In this document: positions 58,465 to 64,000 of the stretch, piece by piece | Layout of the letters: the number at the start of each line of letters is the position of its first letter | Numbering within the stretch: position 1 is the first letter of the stretch | DNA from: Chlorocebus sabaeus | Lineage: Eukaryota; Chordata; Mammalia; Primates; Cercopithecidae | Assembly (NCBI RefSeq): GCF_047675955.1 | Contig: NC_132928.1 | Span: forward strand, 48,664,889 to 48,728,888 | Direction of reading: 5' to 3' | DNA: 64,000 nt | Position numbers and translations under genes: made by a program | The notes under the pieces: generated by a model | What the model was told of the DNA's origin: nothing | Seen by the model: the letters and a program-made list of their open reading frames with translations, nothing else | Database searches by the model: none

Positions 58465-60600
58465 TTACGTTGCTTCAAAATATTTAATACGTGTTAGACA
58501 CGTAGAAGTTACATTTTTATACAAAAATCAATACAACGAAGGAGAAAATACTGTACAAAAACCTTATCAGCTCCCCCAACCTTTATATAACAAAGACTGG
58601 AGTCACCATATCTACAAAACCATAAGGTCTTTCCACTTCGGGCTTCTGTCTGTAAACTTTCATTAAACACTTTTTAAAAGCACTGTGTAGTAGTTCTGAC
58701 CTAGAGCTTTTAAAAATATATCTTTTCTCTATAAACTCCATTATTTCCAAACTTGAACTCTTCTGTGAAGTTCAAGCTTTTTCTCCCCTGCGGGGAAGCA
58801 AAGGACGGTTAATATGCCCCTTTCCTAACACAGGATATAAACGTTTCTTCATTGGGAGAGAAAGGTGGGGAGGGACAGAAGGAATCCAAGTCTGTGCTGC
58901 TCGCTAAATCCCTCTCGTCTTAGGAAATCCTGTGCGGAAACGCCACTCCTGGCCCTGAAGCGGGTCTAGCTTTCCGGTGAGGGGTGGGTGTAAAGTCCCT
59001 CCCTCCCCGGAGAACGAATGGGGAACTCCCCGGCCCAAACCTTTTAGCCGCTTCCTTCTCCACGCAGCCGGCAGAGGAAAGTCCCTGTCTGCCCCCAATC
59101 TCTTAAGCCCTGGGGAAGGAGTGGTGCATTCCAGAACAAAATAGTCTTAATGCCACAAGACAAACTTACATACACAGACATACACAAACACAAAAAGTTA
59201 AAGATCGTCCTCTTCCAATGAGCCTCAAGCTCCCAGGTCTCCAGAAAAGCCAGATGCGCCCGGGGGCAGTTTGCGATGCCCAGCGGCAACCAGTCTGCCC
59301 AACGCGCTCAGCGGCCGCGGTCTCTGGGCGTCCTCGCAGCCGGCAAGGGCCCGGCCCTCACTTCGAGGACGCCCGCTGCTCAACCTCCTCCCCGCACGGG
59401 GGCCAAGGGCTCAGAAGGCCACGATGGCTGTGCTCCAGGGGTTCATGTCTCTCAGCACCGGCTTATCGCAGCAGATCTGCCCGGGCTCGGCGGCTTCCGG
59501 ACCGCTCTCCTCTCCCTCCTCTTCCTCCCTGCCGCCCCCGGGGCTTTTCCGTAGGAGTCCCGAGAAACTGGAACCGAAGATGCTGATGAGGTTAGCCACG
59601 TTCCCGGTCTCCATCTCCTCCGCGTCGTCGTCCTCTCCTCCACTTGGCGGCTGCTCTAAGTTTCGGCGGGGCTTCTTGAGCGGGGTCGAGCCGGGCGCCG
59701 GGCAGCCCACTGGGCCGCCGCCCACCCCCGCCGCGCCGCGCTTCCTGGGGCACACCGCGGGCGGCGCGGGGGGCTCGTCCTCGGCTGGTCGCGGCGCGCA
59801 GCAGCAGGCAGTGCGGGGGGTCGCGGCCGGTGTACCCGGCGGGTCCTCCCCGCCTAGGGGGCAGCCGCAGGGGCGGCGCGCGGCAAGCGATCCCTCCGGG
59901 AAGACGCCCCAGCCTCCGGCGGGACCCTCGGCTTCTCTGGCCGCCGCCTGGCGCGGCCGCTCCACGCGGCTCCAGGTAGCTTCCGTCGCGTCCGCCTCTC
60001 CGCCCTGAAGAACGTCCCCGACTCCGGTCACCGTGGTCACTGGCACCTCGTCCCCTACCCGCGGCGCATGTGAGACGGAAGGGCGCTCCGGTTGCGGCTC
60101 AGTCTCCGGCCAAGAGGCACGGGCGACGGGCGGGGGCGGCTCTCCCCAGCCGGCGGGTGGCCCGGCCGCCGGCTCCCCGGGCTGCTGCTGCGGTGGCGGC
60201 GCCGGGATCCCAGCGGGACCGGCTAGGTAGAGGCCGGGGCACGGGTCGCTCAGGTAGACCTGGCGGGCGCTGCGCAGCACCAGCGAGACCAGGAGGTTCT
60301 TATGCAGCTTGATGCCGCCGCGCTGGACCCGCGAGTTGTAGATCTTGCCCAGGGAGATGCTGACGATTCGGTGAGCCTCCAGCTTGAACTCCATCCTGCC
60401 TCCCCTGCACAGGGCCGTCGGCGCCGGGGTGTTACGTTCGGAAACTGGGAGAGAACGGGAGGCGCAAACAAGTCCGCCCCCTGGGCACACCCTTGATCAC
60501 CTAAGGCTCGGAAGAGAAACGACTCCGGTGACGCGCGCTCACTGCCCCGCAGACCTCGCCACACCAGACAGCTGCCTGGTTTCGGGTCCGGTCGCTAAAC
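58465..60600 (-). other. IER5: IER5 transcript, single exon (ends inferred)
   Basis: The start near 60600 is inferred from the TATA box about 30 bp upstream, giving a 5' UTR of about 205 nt. The 3' UTR (below 59411) is AT-richer than the coding part. It reaches an ATTAAA polyadenylation signal, read on the minus strand at 58488-58483, so cleavage should fall near 58465. No splice structure is needed. Only one isolated ATTTA (minus strand near 58905) is visible, so an AU-rich instability element is weak. A longer 3' isoform cannot be excluded. Confidence 0.7.
59411..60394 (-). CDS. IER5: IER5, immediate early response 5
   Basis: The intronless 327-residue frame matches the IER family. The N-terminal IER domain (about residues 1-50, beginning MEFKLEAHRIVSISLGKIYN) is followed by a long Pro/Ala/Gly-rich disordered centre. 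Basic clusters lie at 216-219 (PRKR) and 240-244 (KKPRR), the first fitting the known nuclear signal. An acidic stretch is at 254-261, a conserved NLISIFGSSFSGLLRK motif at 268-283 and a second acidic stretch at 289-300. The C-terminus is PWSTAIVAF. From family knowledge, IER5 is a nuclear stress-response protein that recruits PP2A-B55 and promotes HSF1 dephosphorylation. The start chosen has a strong Kozak context (A at -3, G at +4). The open frame continues 32 codons upstream but begins at GTG, not ATG, so I do not extend it. The length equals the usual IER5 length and nothing is broken. The gene sits in a CpG island with TATA and CCAAT boxes upstream. Confidence 0.97.
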   Translation of the reverse strand: MEFKLEAHRIVSISLGKIYNSRVQRGGIKLHKNLLVSLVLRSARQVYLSDPCPGLYLAGPAGIPAPPPQQQPGEPAAGPPAGWGEPPPPVARASWPETEPQPERPSVSHAPRVGDEVPVTTVTGVGDVLQGGEADATEATWSRVERPRQAAAREAEGPAGGWGVFPEGSLAARRPCGCPLGGEDPPGTPAATPRTACCCAPRPAEDEPPAPPAVCPRKRGAAGVGGGPVGCPAPGSTPLKKPRRNLEQPPSGGEDDDAEEMETGNVANLISIFGSSFSGLLRKSPGGGREEEEGEESGPEAAEPGQICCDKPVLRDMNPWSTAIVAF

Positions 60601-60622
60601 AGGGCAGCCCGGCCGCCCTGCG

Positions 60623-60631
60623 CCTTATATA
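60623..60631 (-). promoter_or_regulatory. IER5 TATA box
   Basis: Read on the minus strand this is TATATAAGG. It lies about 230 bp upstream of the IER5 ATG and predicts initiation near 60600. A TATA-driven, CpG-island promoter is typical of inducible immediate-early genes. Confidence 0.85.
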
Positions 60632-60644
60632 GACTCCTCGACCG

Positions 60645-60649
60645 CCAAT
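60645..60649 (+). promoter_or_regulatory. CCAAT box, proximal, reverse to IER5
   Basis: CCAAT on the plus strand (ATTGG in the IER5 direction) is about 45 bp upstream of the inferred start and next to the TATA box, a normal NF-Y position. Confidence 0.65.
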
Positions 60650-60708
60650 CACGAAGGGCCGCCAACCGTTCCGGGGCTGGCCGGCGCGCCCTCGTGCGCC
60701 GCGCACGG

Positions 60709-60713
60709 CCAAT
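60709..60713 (+). promoter_or_regulatory. CCAAT box, distal, reverse to IER5
   Basis: A second CCAAT in the same orientation lies 64 bp further upstream, in the context GGCCAATCGG, a good NF-Y site. Paired CCAAT boxes above a TATA box are common in stress-gene promoters. Confidence 0.65.
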
Positions 60714-60910
60714 CGGAGCCCGAGGAGGGGCGCCAAGGCCCGTTCGAACGTTAGTCCCGCGGAGCAAGCTCTTAAAGGGGGCGACGGATTGCGGGAGCAG
60801 ACCAGGCAGATGAGGAGTGAGTGTTGGGTACCGTGCTCGAGGGCGCTACTGTTTGGAGTTACAGATTCTGGCTTGTGCAATGGCTTGTCGAAACCAAAGC
60901 GAACAAAATA

Positions 60911-60924
60911 TTCGAACTTTCTTC
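60911..60924. promoter_or_regulatory. Degenerate heat-shock element near IER5
   Basis: TTCGAACTTTCTTC contains one correctly spaced GAA-nn-TTC pair, flanked by out-of-register TTC units, about 315 bp upstream of the inferred IER5 start. It is weaker than the site at 61541. Confidence 0.3.
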
Positions 60925-61540
60925 TGAGCACGGTGTTGGACTCTGTTCTGCCATAAAGTCCTGATCTTTTCCTAATCAACTCCGCCCTAACCGGCCACGC
61001 CACCATTTCCAGGCCCGCCACACCTGTAAGCGACTCCCCTCAACCCTGGCAAAAATAGAGATGGTGGTTATACGCGGCGGAGGACACCCCTGGTTAACAA
61101 ATAGTATTACTGCAAAGTATTTGGCTGTCATTATTTTTGGATGAGCCGCTTTCCGCGCTAGAGTCACATACACTCTTAGCAGCTGTCAGTTCTAACACCA
61201 AAGAAAAGGGGGATTCTAAAAGTTTTTGGCTAGGTTCTTGGCTTCTTATCAAGGAATTGTGTCTAGATACAAAGTTACTGGTTGTCCTCTAAAGCCGGCA
61301 TCTTTCACTTTGTTCTCTAGATTCTAGAACAAAGCCAGTTATCAAATAGGTTAAATGGAAGATGTTACAGGTTCTCCACAATGATTTTTTTTCCATTTCC
61401 GTTTTTCCATTACAAGGACTGACCAGTCAACCCTTGGAAAAATCGAGCAAGGTCTGAAAATAAAAAGAAAGAAGTCCTGTGTTCCCATGATGATGTCATA
61501 ATTTCATTTTGTGTCAAGGTAAAAATATAGCGCTAGAGAG

Positions 61541-61553
61541 TTCCAGAATTTTC
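61541..61553. promoter_or_regulatory. Three-unit heat-shock element upstream of IER5
   Basis: The sequence TTCCAGAATTTTC has TTC-nn-GAA-nn-TTC in exact 5-bp register, the minimal trimer-binding HSF1 site. It is about 945 bp upstream of the inferred IER5 start. IER5 is known as heat-inducible through HSF1, so the location makes sense. Occupancy is inferred. Confidence 0.6.
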
Positions 61554-62164
61554 TGGTCAGTCAACAATTTAGTCCATCTACTGGTCCTTATCTCAGGGCA
61601 CAATTACCACAGGGTTGCCCAGGGTCCTGGACTGGAAACATGGAGTCACTTCCAGTTAGTTCCACCGAAGCTCCACCACAGACCTGCCTGAGGACTCTGG
61701 GTAAATAACCTCAGGCCGCTTCAGTGTCTCCACCGCTGAAAAGGGGAAGTCGCATACACATCTGCTTTATTGTACAGACGATAAATGACAACTTCTCAGC
61801 CACAAACTGAATGAGAAAACTAAGCACTGCTTTCTTGGAGTCTATGTGGAACCCTGGGCCTGATCCTGCCCCAGGGATTGGCCAAGCAATGAATTTATTT
61901 AGGAAAAATACCAGTGAAGGGTGGGCTTGATCATGACCAATTGACAATCTCCAGAGGATGTGATGGCTCAGTAGCATTACCTGTGCCCACAACTGATGGT
62001 AACTGAGACTGCAGGCTCTGAGACCCAGTTCCTCCGCTCTAGGAATTTTCAGCCCATGCAGAGAAAGAGATAAAATGATGACACAAATAATTACAAAACC
62101 AAGTAGCATATATTAAGTAATAATGCAAGAATTTTTCTCTTGTCTTTTTCTGTGCAAGTTGTTA

Positions 62165-62745
62165 GTCACTATAAAGCAATGGCTAAGAGCACAGGCTGTG
62201 GAGGCCGGCTTCCTGCCTTGGAATCCCAGCTTCTCCGTTCACTTGCTGCATGGCCTCTGGAAAATTATTTCACTTCTCTGTGCTGTTGTCTTTTTTATTA
62301 CAAAATAATCAGCCGGGCGTGGTGACTCACTCCTGTAATCCTAGCACTTTGGAAGGCCAAGGCAGGTGGATCACTTGAGGTCAGGAGTTCAAGACCAGCC
62401 TGGCCAATATGGTGAAACCCTGTCTCTACTAAAAAAAAAAATACAGTAATTAGCCTTACATGGTGGCAGGTACCTGTAATCCCAGCTGCCCGGGAGGCTG
62501 AGGCAGGAGAATGGCTTGAACCCAGGACACAGAGGATGCAGTGAGCTGAGATCACACCATTGTACTCCAGCCTGGGCAACAGAGTGAGATTCTGTCTCAA
62601 AAAGTAGAATAAAAAAACATAAAAATAAATATAATAATAATAATGCCTACCTCTTAGAGTTTTTGTGAGGATAGAACAAGGTAGCACATGCAAAGCTCGT
62701 AGAACAGCACCTGGCATACAATAAGCTATCAATGTAGGGTAGTTC
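62165..62745 (-). mobile_element. MIR split by an Alu
   Basis: The first part includes TAAGAGCACAGGCTGTGGAGG. After the Alu the MIR resumes with TGCCTACCTCTTAGAGTTTTT and GCACCTGGCATACAATAAGC. Confidence 0.88.
62311..62620 (+). mobile_element. Alu (S-like) inserted in MIR
   Basis: Forward full-length Alu with a T/A-rich compound tail merging into an (AAT)n run. Confidence 0.93.
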
Positions 62746-63178
62746 TCAGAACACACTATCCCACATACTACCTTGGGGTGGGAGAAGAGGCTGGGAGAAG
62801 AAAGGAACATAGATGGAAGAAAGTTTCACCGAAGAAGTTGTATCTGAAGAGGGTGCTGAAAACCTCTGAGGTAGGATTCACAAGTTCCAAGCAGCAGGAG
62901 CAACAGAGTCCAGTGTAGGGAACATCTTATTTTGCAGTTGCGCTGGGGGCATGCCCAAAAGCAAGTGAGAAAGGCTAGAAGCAGAGGCCGAGGCTGCATG
63001 ATAGTGGGTTGTGGGTGCCTTGATGAGGAGACAGGACCACGGGGACCTTACTAAAGGTTGTTCAGTAAGGGAACCACAGAACAGATTCTAGAACAGTTGG
63101 TGCATAGAAGAGCACATATAAAGCTCTTGTGGAAATTTAGGCAAACGGTTGTGAAGACCTGAACTAGGTGGAGGAAAC
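62746..63178 (-). mobile_element. Ancient L2-age repeat, tentative
   Basis: Diverged blocks such as GCTGAAAACCTCTGAGG and AAGCAGCAGGAGCAACAGAG resemble the L2-age body seen elsewhere. Family not certain. Confidence 0.35.
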
Positions 63179-63195
63179 AAGAATGAAGCAACTGG

Positions 63196-63509
63196 CAGGG
63201 TGTGGTGGCTCACGCCTGTAATCCCAGCACTTTAGGAGGCCAGTGTGGGCAGATCACGCGGTTAGGAGTTCAAGACCAGCCTGGCCAGCATGGTGAAACG
63301 CTGTCTCTACTAAAAATACAAAAAAATTAGCCAGGCATGGTGGTACGTGCCTGTAGTCCCAGCTACTCGGGAGGCTGAGGCAGGGGAATTGCTTAAACTC
63401 AGCAGGCAGAGGTTGCAGTGAGCCAAGATCACGTCATTGCACTCCAGCCTGGGCGACAGAGCAAGACTCCATCTCAAAAAAAAAAAAAAAAAAAAAAGAA
63501 AAAGAAAAA
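63196..63509 (+). mobile_element. Alu (S-like)
   Basis: Flanked by AAGAATGAAGMAACTG at about 63180-63195 and 63510-63525, with a long A-rich tail. Confidence 0.95.
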
Positions 63510-63584
63510 AGAATGAAGAAACTGAGAGACAAAAGAACTTTAGTGATGATCTGGGATGCTCCCACTCACCCACCCAGACAGGTT

Positions 63585-63775
63585 ATTGCTAGCGCCAGCC
63601 TCTTGCCTTCCATGAAGCCTTTCTGACCTGCCTGAGCTGAGCTTTTCCATCGTCCACCACTGTACTCAGCACACTCCTTCATCATTGCCCTCATCACTTT
63701 CTTCTGTCATGCCCAGTGCCCCTCCTAGACTATGCCTTCATTGAAGGCAGGAACCCAGCTCATATTTGTAGCCAG
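63585..63775 (+). mobile_element. L2 fragment
   Basis: CCATGAAGCCTTTCTGACCTG followed by ATTGAAGGCAGGAACCCAGC are L2 3' blocks. Confidence 0.65.
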
Positions 63776-64000
63776 GATATGGTGAAAATACATAACAACT
63801 GGTGCAGCACAGGCACTAACCATCAGAACAGGGTCCTGGAGGTCCTTACAATGCTAGGGGTTTGGAGGGCTCCTGCAAGAGGGGCTGCATGGCCAGTAAG
63901 GGGGCTACTCATGGGCTTAGGGCAGAGGTTCTATCAACTGACATGGAAACATTTCCATACTTTTAACAACTGGGGTGGCTGTACCAGTGCATACTGAGTG

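Larger units (their letters stand above)
59220..60800. promoter_or_regulatory. CpG island covering IER5 promoter and coding region
   Basis: GC content and CpG density rise sharply from about 59.2 kb, stay high through the coding region and fall near 60.8 kb. Boundaries are by eye. The long plus-strand open frames here are antisense shadows of IER5. Confidence 0.85.
60801..62160. promoter_or_regulatory. IER5 5' flank, repeat-poor
   Basis: 1.36 kb without interspersed repeats upstream of the IER5 promoter. It contains the heat-shock elements listed separately and a two-unit TTC-TA-GAA at 61322-61329. No gene is seen. Confidence 0.5.

Noticed and set aside
59271..60008. 245-codon plus-strand frame over IER5
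   Set aside because: Antisense shadow of a GC-rich coding region, with no recognisable domain.
60395..60490. 32-codon N-terminal extension of IER5
   Set aside because: The upstream start is GTG, not ATG. The family starts at MEFKLEAHR with a strong Kozak context.
62948..62969. Second p53 site (GGGCATGCCC plus a weak neighbour)
   Set aside because: One half-site is perfect, but the adjacent decamer has two mismatches and a 2-bp spacer. It is much weaker than 12073-12092.

Overview
This is a vertebrate nuclear window from a catarrhine primate, human or a close relative. Roughly two dozen Alu copies (old AluJ-like to young AluY-like), many L2 and MIR fossils and two MaLR LTRs support this. The 327-residue immediate-early gene IER5, recognised on the minus strand at the right, points to the human 1q25 IER5 neighbourhood, shown with IER5 reversed. 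Species is not certain from sequence alone. Nothing bacterial or phage-like is present, and almost all long open frames are composition artefacts.

Layout. 1-4.8 kb: non-coding DNA with MIR, L2-like and Alu fragments. 4.86-10.8 kb: a roughly 5.9 kb GT-rich minisatellite with a 17-bp base unit (15, 17, 19 and 21 bp variants) and higher-order duplication. 10.8-31 kb: intergenic DNA with L2, MIR, MER5 and Alu copies, a pure purine tract at 22.4 kb, and at 12.07 kb a perfect two-half-site p53 response element. 31.2-35.0 kb: an inverted duplication with arms about 98% identical. The left arm carries a full-length processed copy of ribosomal protein SA (RPSA) with an intact 295-codon frame; the right arm keeps the uninterrupted pre-insertion site. 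35-43 kb: mostly unique intergenic DNA. 43.25-44.25 kb: an orphan CpG island with GC boxes and a perfect RFX X-box, a candidate promoter for an unrecognised, probably non-coding transcript. 44.3-58.4 kb: intergenic with AluY, MLT1 and THE1/MST LTRs, L2 and MIR. 58.46-60.6 kb: the single-exon IER5 gene inside its CpG island, with TATA and CCAAT boxes upstream. 60.8-64 kb: IER5 5' flank with a perfect three-unit heat-shock element about 0.95 kb upstream of the inferred start.

How it fits together. IER5 is the only clear functional protein gene. It is stress-induced, interacts with PP2A-B55 and HSF1, and is reported as a target of both p53 and HSF1. The window holds plausible cis-elements for both inputs: the promoter-proximal HSE, and a p53 element about 46 kb beyond the IER5 3' end. 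I found no evidence of an undescribed multigene system. The most notable items are the distal p53 element, the large structured minisatellite near it, and the inverted duplication that preserves an empty site for a coding-intact RPSA retrocopy.
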